From NCBI GenBank assembly GCA_900708905.1, contig CAADRB010000013.1:690024-754023 (forward strand): a stretch of 64,000 nt of DNA, written 5' to 3'. Position 1 is the first letter of the stretch; every line of letters starts with the position of its first letter. Source of the stretch: Hymenolepis diminuta (Eukaryota > Platyhelminthes > Cestoda > Cyclophyllidea > Hymenolepididae). Shown here piece by piece: positions 1-12,300 of this stretch. The position numbers and the translations under genes were made by a program. The notes below the pieces were generated by a model. The model had not been told where the DNA came from. It saw only the letters and a program-made list of their open reading frames with translations, and did no database searches.

Positions 1-1381
1 GATCGCCCTTCTGGTTTGATTTTAACTCTCCTTTGCTAACTTATTTCATGACATTCCTTGTACCAAATCTTTAGCTGTGGCATTTTTGTATCACTTGCAG
101 TCATTGGAAGTTTGCCTTCAGCATCAAATAACAGGTGTTGGGTATCGTTTCCCATTGTCACACTTGCAATGACGATTTTCCTTTCAGGACATTTCAGGTT
201 GTAGATGAGACGAAAAAGATAATCTCTCTGTCTGAATTATGTCGTGTTCCTCCATTCTATTCTATATCAAAAGCATACACCAGAAAGATGGTCGACAAAC
301 ACCAAAGTCGGCTTGCAGTGTAAACCGGATTACCCTTTTAGATCCAAAGATAGAGACAAGCGTTTTATGATCCGTTAATAGTGTTAAATGCCTACTGTAA
401 AGTAATTTATGGAACATATTCAGTGCGAAAATGATGGTCAAAGACTCCTTTACAGATTGGGAGTTATTTTTCTCCTCTGTAGTAAGAGTTAGAGAAGCAA
501 GGACAATGACTTTTTCTGAATTATCAGGGAAGAAATAAGAGATAACCACACCAACGCATCCACAGCCGGTATATCTGGTAGATTCGGATTGCAATGAGAG
601 ACCAGTACATCAGAAGTGAGCGTGTCCTTTAGCTTTGTAAAAGCTTTCTCACATTTGGGAGACCAGTCCCATTTAGTATCTTATCTCACCAACTCATTAA
701 GGTGAGCCCGAATATCATGGAGTGTTGAAATAAATGTACTGTAGTTATGGATGATACTCATTGATGAACGTAATGTGGTGATATCCGTGAGCCATGGCAT
801 TTCTGTAATTGCTCGAAGCTTTTCAGGATACAGACAACAGCTATTCTTATTAAAGACACATCAGGTACTTAATGGAGGCCACATTTCTCAATGCAATGGT
901 GAAAGCCATACTCTTAAATACCCTAAGGAAGTGCACTGGCACGTTCTTGAGTCTTCTGCAGAGAACGGTCGACAACCATTATGTAGTCCAATATGCAGCA
1001 CTACCGAAGAGGCCCACTTATTTGTTGAAAAATAGCAGATGGTGTCTTGACACCGAATGACACCGAATCTAGTATCTTGGTATAGACCACAATGTGTGTT
1101 GATAGTTAGTAGCTCATGTGACTGACACAACTTCGATTTGTAAATAGGCCTCTGCTAAATCACACATTCTCATTAGAAAGCATTTACCACCATTCAGTAT
1201 CGAGATGTTATCAGAAACTGGTAGTGGATAACAATAGGTGCAGCTCATTTCGAATGAGAAACGGATTTTAGAACGCCTCTTTGTTCCAGATGTTTAATTT
1301 CTTCGTTACCCATAGGTAAGACTACCATTGGGACTCACCGCTTAGGACGGAAAGCTGGTAGAGCATTTGGAATCAGTTTTA
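1..1381. repeat. Left arm of a perfect 1,381-bp inverted repeat
   Basis: Base k pairs with base 38274-k. Several segments checked by eye (1-120, 661-720, 1141-1260) and the matching open frames (for example 262-594 against 37680-38012) show no difference and no indel. The first mismatch inward is at 1382 against 36892. The arm may continue upstream of base 1. Confidence 0.9.
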
Positions 1382-2650
1382 ATGCTATTTTACCATGATT
1401 ACGTAGACCGAGATTTTCTTGACCAAGACAGTCGAGATCAGACAGATCAAGTTGAGAATATACTACATAAGCTGTTAAGATACTAATGTTCAGGTAGGTC
1501 ATGCTATAGCCTAGCTTTCCCGTCATCTTGACAGACCCGCCTTAAACACTGATTGGAGATACGGAGACTGTTTCTTGCTTTGAACGACTCAATGATTTAC
1601 ACGGCTTCCTTGAAATTATTGTTATATCTGAAGTAGTATTTAGTTGTAGACGAACATGATTAAGTTGATCTGTAGATTCATATATTTTTGGCTTTGCTTG
1701 GTGTCGATAGGGAATGTAGCCAAGAGACCCTTCGATCTGAGAGCGAAATTTACTTCAGAGATTCTGTTTACGTAAAGTTTGCTGATTTTTTCCTTGAATA
1801 GTCTTGGTCCTGTTGTTGGTGGAAAATGCGGGAGTACCAGGGACTTTTGTGCTAAAAATCATGAGAAGTGAGGGACTGATGCAGATATTTTATGAACCAA
1901 ACGCGTGGACTTAGTGTTCGAATCAATGAGGACTGGATCACGCGCAAAAGTTGAAATCTTAACTCCTTCTCTAACCATTTCTTACATCTTTCCCCCATTA
2001 ACTTCAATAGACGAGTGGCAATCAAGGCTCCGCTTGAAATCCAGAGATGGAAATGAAACCGAACTGTTCACTCGTTAAGGTTCCAAACCTAAATTTTTCA
2101 AAAGAAAGTTTACAATGCCTGCAATGTCATATAAGCCCTCATAATGCTCGATCACGAGTTTGAGGCACTTAAGAGGAGAGTTAAAGAGGAAGAAGTTCTG
2201 TATAAAAACTTCTCCCACGATCTGCACAGTTTCAAAGTAACTGAGTTCATGAAATTCCTTGGGTAGGATGAATTTTAAGTAGCGTTCATATTCGACAGGA
2301 TCCAGCTATCTGATGAGACAACAAACTCTTATTTTCTCATCTCATTCGACGGGATTTATCGTGAACACATATGTGTGTTTATTGTACCACGAAACAAAGA
2401 ATTTGCCTGATTTAGGATCTTGAATGAATTTAGGAGAATCTTATTGACATATTCAGCAGCCTCGAGATTGGGAATTTCAACAGATTCAGAAAGTTTAATA
2501 GAATAAAATGAAAGAACAGAGGATAGAGATGTAATAGAAAATTGCACATGTTTGGAATCTTCCAATTTAGCCGAAAGTGCTTTTCCTTCTGCAGATGGAC
2601 TGTCGACTTCAAAAATCCACAATTTGTTTAGAGACCTGTGAAACTTTGGG
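1..2650 (-). mobile_element. Decayed Gypsy-like LTR retrotransposon (gag, protease end, RT, RNase H)
   Basis: Read on the minus strand, coding-like pieces run in Gypsy order. A gag-like stretch at about 2296-2090 contains LPKEFHELSYFETV. A protease-end/pre-RT stretch at about 1526-1335 contains YSQLDLSDLDCLG. The connection part of reverse transcriptase (about 850-620) has CLYPEKLRAITEMPW and later the typical W-S-P-K-C-E-K-A-F-x-K-L-K pattern. RNase H (594-262) has LTDHKTLVSIFGSK. Stops and frame changes separate the pieces (for example an in-frame TAA between ELVR and DTKW), so it is inactive. The integrase would lie upstream of base 1, outside the window. No LTRs were identified. Bases 1-1381 are exactly repeated in inverted orientation at 36893-38273; beyond that the two copies are only similar. 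Confidence 0.8.
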
Positions 2651-2934
2651 TTGAGTATTGTAAAAAATTTCAGAGAATTTAATTATTGCCGCTCACCACT
2701 TGTTCTAAAATGGCTGACCTTCAAAAATAGCCTGCAAAAGTCAGAACTCAGTATTAAAATGCCTTAATAATAGGGTTTTCCGCCATGATTATCTCAGCAG
2801 CTGGCCGCGTAAAATTTTAAATAAGTGATACTAAAATTAATACACATGCAAAATGTTTACTTTTATTTCTTTATTTTTTAATCAAAATATTCCATTTTAT
2901 CCAAGAGAAAGAGGGTGGTAACACAAATAGGTAT

Positions 2935-3095
2935 AAATAAGTCACTCGGACAAGGAGGGGGTGTGGATATGAGCGCAGGTGTACTTTTAAATGAAACGAG
3001 ACAGTTATAGAAAATGAAGGAGAATCGATGACTTCGCGTCTACGTAACGGACGGGGATTTGAGCCAAAGGGGTATAAAAGACGAAAAATGCGACT
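2935..3095 (+). repeat. Dispersed repeat family A, copy 1 (diverged)
   Basis: Shares an ordered series of blocks with the copies near 39705 and 41137: a block like 'aagtcactcggacaagg', then 'gagcgcaggtgtactttta', then 'aaacgagacagttatagaaa', then 'ataaaagacg'. All three copies are in the same orientation. This is the most diverged copy. It carries a TATA-like 'ggtataaaag' near its end. Confidence 0.6.
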
Positions 3096-4445
3096 AAAGG
3101 GTAATTTTCATAGGTGCCTAGCAAGTCGTTATTCAAACTCCACCTAGGGGGTCAAATTATGAAAATCGTGGCTTGGATCACCGTGATATTACAAAATGGA
3201 AGCTGTATGGAAAACGGATAACTTATTTGCTATAGCCAGCAGATGTCTATCATCATCTGGGGATTAGAAATGATTGACTGGCGATAAGATCTCCACTACA
3301 GTGTCCACCGGCGGTCCCACCGTGTGCTTGCATGTTTGCACACAGATGTCTAGACGGGTGTCTATCATCACATTGAGACGATACACCGACAACGAGACAT
3401 GACTGACGTCCAACGAAGAAATGTTTTGTATATAAACCTAATTTACTAATTAATAAGTTGGAATGACTTGCCTGCCACCTCCGAACTAATCTGACGACAT
3501 GAGTAATTTGACTTATTCCATCTATTCGATCGATGTGGCCTCGAGAGACCTTTCACATTATTACATTATTGCTTTCATAGTTTAAATACAGTAAAATCCT
3601 TGATATTCTGACATTAGTACATACTCCACTATGACCCGATTGTGGCAACTCTTCTCAGGCTAGTTTGCAATCTCGGGTTTTATGTTATTACTCACTGTTT
3701 CCAACTTTTAATAATAATGCTATCATGTTGCTAGTTTTAATATTTTTTTGGTATCTTTTAATAATTAGAAAATAAATTGTTAATAGAAATCACACTCGGC
3801 ATTAAAGACAATTTGAAAGTAGTCTTTTCTTAAACTCCAGAACTCAAGACCTGTTCTTCGCATAACGGCTATTCGCATAATATTCTGGAGGTGAAACGTA
3901 AACGAACCAGAATAAGTAAAAAGCTGAATCGCTTCCTACGTCAAGATTTTGCACTGCGCTATTAACTATGCTAGGGGCCTGTTTATATGTTTAGGTAAAA
4001 GTTAACTATTCATCTCTCTGCATTTTTAACTGGACAATTTCTTGAGTTCAGACTAAATAAGTAGTATGATGAATAAAAAGGACATTTGGTGAGTAATTTT
4101 ACTCTCATTTCTGTGGTCCGATGAAGAACTGAATGTTGTTGAATTAAAAAATAGTAACTTAGTATTTTTAAGTTTCCATCAACATAACCTTCAATTCAAT
4201 CAACTAATCGGAATACTTCGAACATTCTGTTATGAACGCAATCAAAAATTAAGGAGAACGAGCCCCGAAATTTGAACATTGAAATATTGGAAAACGTGAT
4301 GCGTTGGACCATAATCGTTCTCCAAAAGCGCGGCATCGAATAAGTTTAAAATTTTTCAACACTTTGATTATTTTATATATTTTTTGTTGGAATTCTTTAC
4401 AGTTCCTCTTGTTAAGAAGCCATTTCATGGCTAAAAATTTTAATG

Positions 4446-4690
4446 ATGTGCCAGTGTAACGGTAGTTAACTTACGCGTCAGAGGTCATGAGATCAATACT
4501 CTTCAGTACATATTCAGCAATATGGACAACCACCGCACTGGTTAATTCAGGTTAACAGGAGGATGACTGATTGTAAAATTCACCCTAGAATGGATCCTTC
4601 TCTCTGCCTAACTTAAGTGCTTCTGAGACTTTTCTGAACAAGACCGAGGGTGACAGTAACTTGAGCTTAGTGAGAAGTGTCAGATAAAAT
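4446..4690 (+). repeat. tRNA-like SINE copy, diverged
   Basis: Resembles the better preserved copy at 59098. Shared blocks include 'gttaacttacgcg' against 'gttaacgcgttcg', 'tcagaggtcatgagatc' against 'tcagaggtcaagagatc', and 'acaaccaccgcactggttaa' against 'acaaccaccccggttaa'. The tRNA A-box is decayed. A separate tail fragment of the same family ('tccgatgaagaactgaatg') lies at about 4120. Confidence 0.5.
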
Positions 4691-7600
4691 TTCTGCTAGA
4701 TTAGCGTAGGACAGACGGTAAAAGCCCCCGAGCTTTCCTCACGAAATTAGCATGTTACAATCCCACTTTTAATTAGTTAAAAACGAAATTGTTGGCCATA
4801 CAACGTTTATCACCATGTAACCATGAGTATCAAATTAATAGGTTGATAGGGATCTAAACAAGATTTTCGATCAGAGATTGCTAAAGATTTGGCCAAATCA
4901 ACACTTAGTATACGTTTGCTTAAATTTGATAGGGCACTTTATCTAGTGCTCCAATGGGAGGTTAATAATTTCAAAGGAAACAGCTTATAATATAGAGAGA
5001 TGAAGATTCTATTGCCTGGAATCCGGTAGAAAGTACTAAAATCCAGTAGTCCTTGATAATATTTTAGCACACCATTAAGAGATAACGTAAATCATCTCCA
5101 CGCAGAAAGCCCATAGGGGAAGCCACTACTGGGTAATGACATTTCCTTTTCTGCCAATAAACACCAAACAAGCTATCAAAAGCCCGTAACTTATAGCCAA
5201 ACACCCCCGTATTTGATGTTAAGAGCCACACAACAATCTTCATATGAACTAGTTCATCATATGAACGTAACTGAAATTAATAAAAGAAATCATACAAAGT
5301 ACACGTGGTTGTGATGAGCTGCTTTCTGTTAGGCATATTGTAAACACTGACTCAGGAAAGGATAGCCAATCGGTACCAATCAGTTCTTTACCTAATCGAG
5401 TATTACCTTCTTTCATAGCGTAATTAAATACGAAATTATTATTTTAAAGTATCTCTTCAAATATATTTTAAATGGGCAATTTATGACAAAACAGACTAAT
5501 TCAAATAGGACTACCAGAGGATTCGTGTTATTGTGACCAATCATAAAATGTCCTTGTTTTGTTTAAATGGAGCATTTGTAGTTATTGCTTAGTTATTGCG
5601 GCAGTCATTTTTAATTGCTCAATGAACCTTCTTAGCTTTAATAGAAATTTTGACATTTTATTCTTTCATTATTTGATAAAAGGTGTTGAATTCTGTTGAT
5701 TTATTTTCAAATTCAATGCCGAAAAGAAATAGCACTGATAGGCTCAAACACAGAGCGTATTTCACGTACGTCTTAAGGCCCATGATAACCTACTCATGGG
5801 GAGATTTGGCGTATATATAATAGTCCATATAATTTATTATAAATTATATTTATAATTCATTATAATTATAATATTTGTAATTTATTATGAATATTCCTAA
5901 TCAATTGTTTTGTCATTAATTTTTCTTATAAATGTCAGGATAGCTACATTCTGACCTGGCTCATTTTAAATGATAACCTGCAATTCAGGTGGTCTGAATT
6001 AACAGTTTGCCACCCTCATAAATGCCCTACACAGGTCTTTAAGTTGATTAAATACACATATGTCAGAAAGCAGAGTTATTTGACTCCTGAGGCAATAACT
6101 TTTCCTGAACATTGTGCTTTTGTAATACAGTTGAGATGTTTCAGCCCACTAAACTGCGGATAAATATGGTAGAATGCATACTGAATTGAGATCACTGCAA
6201 ATAGTAACGATTCAGGCTCTGCGTTTGTTATAGAGATGCATTTTATTAGCCTCCAAGGTATCCAAAGGTCTCCCAAACTCAACTAAAACGAGCAATTTAC
6301 TGAAAGTTCTACCATGCATTGTGACTTGATTTCGGACTTGACTTCTTTTCCAACTCTCAACGTTTCATTCTGAAGATCGCCAGTACTCACTGTAATACGG
6401 AAGCGACTGGAATAGGCTTAAAGAAAGCCCAAGAAATGGATGAAGTGGAGGGGATGAAAAAAATGCAGAGAAAGTCAGTGCTTCAGAGTCTTAGATAATC
6501 TTACTTTCTTACAATGATTACCAAACTTGATAGTTTACGCTTAAAAAATTCGAATTTCCTAATTCGTCTCCTGTTGCCTACAGTGTCCAGTGCTTATTAA
6601 CGGTCTGAAGGACACATTTAAATAAGCACTTTTCACCGAGATCCACCTCCTCTTTGCTTTGAATTGCGCAGAATTCGAAAGGACCCTAAGAAAGCTTATT
6701 TCTGGTTGCAAAATTTAGGGGATGGATTACGTGGCCATCTTATTCTTTTAGATTTGTAAACTTTACAAATAAATCATATGCATTTTTGTAATGAATATCA
6801 TTATTTGCACTTTAGATTTGTCACTACTTGAAGGCACAAGCAACAGAAGTCTGACGCATTAGACACGTCGACTAGTCAGAGGTAGGCTATTAGTCACTCC
6901 ATTTTGCGTTTGTTTGTTTAGTGGCCAGTAAAATATGCCATGAAACACCCATACGGTTGTAATTGCTGCTTTCTCACGGTAGCCAATCGTTGGACAATGA
7001 TCTAGTGGGGGAGGTCTCTGTTGAATCATTTGCACTAAATAGAATCCAGAGAAGACTTATGGGAGTTGTGCCAACTAAACCTGTCCAAATGTGATGGGTC
7101 TTATTGTTCAAACCGTAATGACCCTCTCTTTTCAGCATCTCCAGTATGATCCAGTATGATTACTAATGGATTTATTGTTTATCAAGTTTTGGAATTAGTT
7201 TGCAATTTCTACGTGGTGCATAATCCCTATTTAAAGTAAGTTTAACGGAAACAAGATATTAGGTCCAGCTAATGGATAATAGCGGATGGTGAAATGTATC
7301 TCTAGGTAATTGAACTTTAGAACGGCTTAACTATCATGAATTAAGTTTGCTAAGGTCCCGTAAACAGTGCAAGTAACTTAAATGTTTATTTGGCCAATTG
7401 TAAACCAGGAAAATTTTAGTGGTATCAGAACTAGATGCACCGAGAAATTATTTATATTTGCCTTATACAAGTTTGGAAGATATTCAATAACGACATTAAT
7501 CTTGCCATTAACTGACAGATGATAGTGAATGAACAACCCCAATAGTTCATTCCCCTAATGAATACTCCTAATGGGAAACTGTCAGGTATCAAGAGTAACT

Positions 7601-9255
7601 TACAGTGGGAATACGCAGATGTCTTTGAAGCCCAGATTTCTAATTGCTAAGAGTTATAATGATTAATTAATTTTCTTAGACCAATTAAATAACACGCTTT
7701 CAAAGGAGGCTAATTAAAAATACTGATACCAATAGTATCTGATCACGATAAATCGAAATCTCTAGGGAATTGATCTAAAAAAGGTCAATTATATTACTAT
7801 ATATTTTAGTAAATGATTAATTGATTTATAGAAATGACATTTTTTCTGGAAATATTCGTTTAAATTTCATAATAAAGCTAGTTTTATTTGGCATGTTACG
7901 GACATGGATACAAATTCAAGTAATGATCTATCAAATCCCCATTTCTTACACCTCCATCGTGAACCGGGAGAACAGATCTTGAATTTGGGACTTTGGATCA
8001 ACCAGTCCTGCTTTGATTCACTCAAATATTGCCTATAACTCCTCGGGTTCATTTTGATAATAAATATTTAAATATAAATGTTTTAATATTTCTAATCTAT
8101 GATTTCATTCGATTCAGTTATAAAGACGAATATTTAAAGCAGCAATTTTCGAGGATCTCCTTTCAAATAGGGAGAGGTTTATAAATTCTCCATTTCATGG
8201 ACTCTGATCAATTAAGGATAATCCATCTTGTAGGAATTTTTCTTCTATACTCACAAAAACAGATGAATATTTATATTAAATATAAACTTCAATTTAACTT
8301 CTTAAAATTATATAATTTTAAATTATTTTTTTCTAATCGGAGCCTAATTAAAATGAATTTATGTAAGGGATGGATGATAATTAGAAAAAATTTCAATAAA
8401 TTTGTCAAATTTTGAATTCATTACAAAAAGATCCAATTAAATAACATTAAGGAGTTGATCAAATCAGTTTAAAGTTCTTGGCATTCGTTTAATATTGCAC
8501 TTTTATTCTACTTTTGAAGGCATGTTGCATTTAACGATAACAATTTTGCAAATTTTTTAATAGATTGTAATTATTTTATTAAGATTTTAGCATATTTAAA
8601 ATTTGAAATGCTAAGAGATATTGTAAAATGTTTCTGTTAGCCTCATCTGCCTGCAGTTAGATGCAAATGGATACAAAGTAATTCTGGTGTCATGGCCAAC
8701 CACGAATTCATAAAATTTAAATAGAAAATTACGTGTCAAACTGTACTTCTCATGACATGGACAAGAATTCACAAATTCAAATGAGACTGTTGGTGTTCTG
8801 AATATGTAAGGCACTATTTTCTGTACCCTCTTCCTCATTTCAGGTCCTTGACTACGATTAAAACTTGAAAAAATCATTTTACATTGCCTTAGATGATGAT
8901 AATAACGGATGGTGTATAATATGGACGCACTATTGTATTCACAAACATGTTATCCTAACCAGATTAAGTACAGTCCAGTACGAAACTCTGAATAATCATC
9001 CGGACTAACCAATAGGACCAAGTTCAACAATCTAGCCTAAAAGATCACACACACATTGGGTCACACACGCACACACCATGCGTGTTAGTGGAACAGCCAA
9101 TAGAGTACCAACACCACTTCGGATACCCATTTAATCCACTTGACCGGCCGGTGGTGGAACAGATACGCAACGCCACGGGTGGGGTGCCGCAGTGTACCAC
9201 CCATCTACCGGACTAATTCTCCCTTCTATTCATCAACCTTTACTCACAAATTCAG

Positions 9256-9264
9256 CCAACAAAA
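9256..9264 (+). promoter_or_regulatory. Possible trans-splice or 5'-UTR intron acceptor just before the start codon
   Basis: A pyrimidine-rich run (about 9216-9253) ends in CAG at 9253-9255, followed by only nine bases before the ATG at 9265. This could be a spliced-leader acceptor, common in flatworms, or the end of an ordinary 5'-UTR intron. It could also be plain 5' UTR. Confidence 0.35.
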
Positions 9265-9328
9265 ATGGGAAAGCACCAGTGGATTTTGCTCCTCATTGTG
9301 CTTGTTGGCCTTGTTTCTTCAGAAACAA
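9265..9328 (+). CDS. Exon 1: signal peptide
   Basis: Encodes MGKHQWILLLIVLVGLVSSE and one more full codon: a basic start, a hydrophobic core and small residues before a likely cleavage site, i.e. a classic secretion signal. The donor is 'a|gtatgt'. It ends in phase 1, and with the first two bases of exon 2 makes an AAG codon, so the start at 9265 agrees with the downstream reading frame. Confidence 0.8.
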
Positions 9329-12300
9329 GTATGTCGTATTTTCAATTATATAATTAAACCAACAAATCTTTATTTAAGCAATTAAACTAGGGTTATTTTT
9401 TCCAATTCTCAGAAAATTGGTTATGGTTAGGACAGGAAGAATTCATATTATATTCATTCTATACTATTTTTCTTAAACCTAAATTTTCAAATTACTTCTG
9501 TTTAAACCTGGATTGGTTAAATACAATTATTGTTATTACATTCAAATTTTAGAAACAATTTGTTTCCCTTTCCGAGGGAGTTAATTGTTCATTTATTCAT
9601 AATATTGCATAATTTATCCCAAACAAATCGTTGTAGACAAGGATTTTATAAAAGAAAATCTGTGTCCAATAGGAAGAACCTAGTAAGAATATATACGAAT
9701 TAAAACTTCAGGAAAATAATAATAAAAATTAAATCACAAGGGAAAATGCACCGACTAAATCATTGACACAATATAATTAGATAAATATTTGTTTTAATTT
9801 TCTCGGGGATAGGATATCATTTCCTAATAAACCACTGTGACATATAAGGACAGTTACAACGTAAACAAATATAAATTAAAATAAAAAATGACTCTGGTCA
9901 CTGGTGTATGGTTTTCACAGCTGGTAGCTATCAAATGAAATATTGCCCGACACACGGTTTTTTGTGCCGGCAGCTTTTTCTTGGTGTTATAAATCATTGC
10001 CAACTGCCATACCACGTCCGCTTATGGTTTCTAATCTCATGAAGGATAATAGTCCGCTTTCCCCCGATTCTTCGGCATTCGTTTTGCTCTTCATATCTCC
10101 TCCTACTCGACCATCTGACTAATTAGTTTTTGCGAAGCTGGATCGCATAGTTAGTCATTCAACACGTAGATTCATATTTTAACACATTTAACTCATCAAA
10201 ATCCATATCACACCGGTTTAAATGGATTTATGCTTTGAATGCGTATGATGAAGTAACCACTGAGACACTGACACGAACAATTTGAAGTTGAATGTTAAAA
10301 TTGCAATTGAAACTTAAAATAATTATTCTGAAATAATTTATTTATCTATTTAAACAGTCCAATCACGTTTTTGATAGGCCTCTTTTGAATTTGAATTTGT
10401 ACCGATGTCTGCCGAATGAATGACCATTGAATTCTGGCAAATTCAAGACGAGTGCGTGAAGAATTTTCATTTTTGTGAGACATGAATATATTCCGCAGTT
10501 TCGGAGAACAACCTCCATATTTTTAGCATTCTTTGCTGTGAATTCCCCCCTCTAACCTCTTCGTATCAAACCTACAAATTGTCATCAATATTATTATTGC
10601 CTATGACGATGTCAAATACTTTTACCAGTCTTGATCATGAGAAAATACTTCAATAGGGGGAGTCAATAGAGTAGGAGACGGGAAATATGGTCAAAGAGAA
10701 GTAGATATTGAAGTCAGAATAAGTCTTACTTGCTTGAATTATGAAAGCCTCGAGTTGTCCACGTTGATCAAAGGTGTAGTGTGTTCAAAACTCACGACCT
10801 GACTACCAGATCTATCGATAAGATTATCCCCACGATATTCAGAGTCTGCTAACCGGTTACTTCATTTCTGTGGTTAGTCATTGAACAGCGATTTATTTGT
10901 ACCTTGTTACTGGGAGAAGAAGTCAAGTGAGATTACTAACCATTTTTAATTTGATAATTGAATTGTTCAATAAAAGATTTTCATTACCGTGGTAGCAAGT
11001 TGATGTAAGTGCTGACAATTTCTATTTGACAATAAACTTGCAGAAATCAAAATATGAAGAGTTCTATTCCATCACTGTCGGCAGTTATAAAAATTTTTTG
11101 CTGGATATTTTTCATATTGGGGGTAATTATATGGACATAGTTGTGTGTTATTGAAAAGGTCAAAAACCTGCTAACTGGTGGCCATTAAAAGCAAAAATGT
11201 CATTATCTACTTGGGTATAAGCTTCCCACATTCAAGACTCACATTTGGACACTTATTGGCATTTCGTTTGGAACTTGCGCTAGAAGTAAAACTTCCCTTC
11301 AAGTTCCTTCAGAGTAGAAGGTTGTATTATTTTATAATCCTTGGTTAATTTGATCGAAAATTGATCTATCTCTTCAAATCTATGGACACCTTATTCAGTG
11401 TAATCATTGCTCAAAATACTTCACAAATAATCTTTCAAGTTCTTCTAACTGATATCATACGATCTATGTGAATATGGAATGGATTCAATTTACTGGAAAT
11501 CTCAGTGTTTATGACAAATCTAGACCAGGTTTTGGTATTTCTGAATGTTTATTTCAAATATGTATTGCCCTTTTTATTGGCTATATGAAAGTATTATTCT
11601 TGTTGCAGAGAGCAGTTGGGATATCCCATTTCAATTAAATCGGAAATATGGCCTAACGGCAATGACTTCAGATCTCACTTTCCCAATGGATATAAAACCT
11701 CCAAGTAATAGAGAACTATACTCAGTCCCAGCACAAACATTCTTTAACGACAAACAATTCCCCGATACAACTCTCTACATGCAACTTAATTTCCAGCCCA
11801 ATCTAACCCTCAACGAGTTCTACTTTCTAGCCATTCGAGATCCCGACGGTGTCCTTCGATTCTCTCTATCAATGTACAAGGTAATTAAGTGTTTATGTGT
11901 GCGAGTTATCATAAATTATTGTTTTTGCAATACCATTTTCGCGTTTGCATAAAATCGCACTGATGGACAGAGTTTGAATGATATTTCGTTTATCATTCCC
12001 GCTTTGCCAAGAATATTTTGTAATATTAAAGAAGAACTAAAAGGAGTCGGTAAAACCACCTTAGGAGCCCAACTAGATAACAAAACTAACAGTCTTCCTG
12101 AGTATAACAGAAAATCGCAGCCCTTCCCAAATCGGGCGTCAAGTGAGACCAAAATTTTTACTTAAACATCGTTAGGAATGAGGGAGAAAAAAAGAGATAA
12201 GCTTGAGATTAGAAGTAGGAACAAAATTTCAGTCTCGAACAAGTGGAAATCTAACTGGCTTAAGGTAATCAAAGTAGAGTTTACTGTTAGTCTGATGAGC

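Larger units (their letters stand above)
2650..9264. other. Intergenic region upstream of the giant gene
   Basis: No convincing coding exon was recognised. It contains copy 1 of a three-copy dispersed repeat (about 2935-3095), a SINE-like tail (about 4080-4160), a diverged tRNA-like SINE copy (about 4446-4690), an AT-rich block (about 5815-5900) and a CA-rich simple tract (about 9045-9080). The last few hundred bases should hold the promoter and any 5' UTR exon of the gene starting at 9265, but no clear TATA or initiator was identified. Short open frames at 6076-6282, 7867-8052 and 8611-8877 show no family resemblance. Confidence 0.6.

Noticed and set aside
751..1130. Small frames in the retrotransposon arms as independent genes (also at 37144-37523)
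   Set aside because: They are shadows or fragments of broken Gypsy pol, repeated identically in the other arm.
9045..9080. CA-rich tract as a regulatory element
   Set aside because: Short simple sequence; nothing ties it to the promoter.
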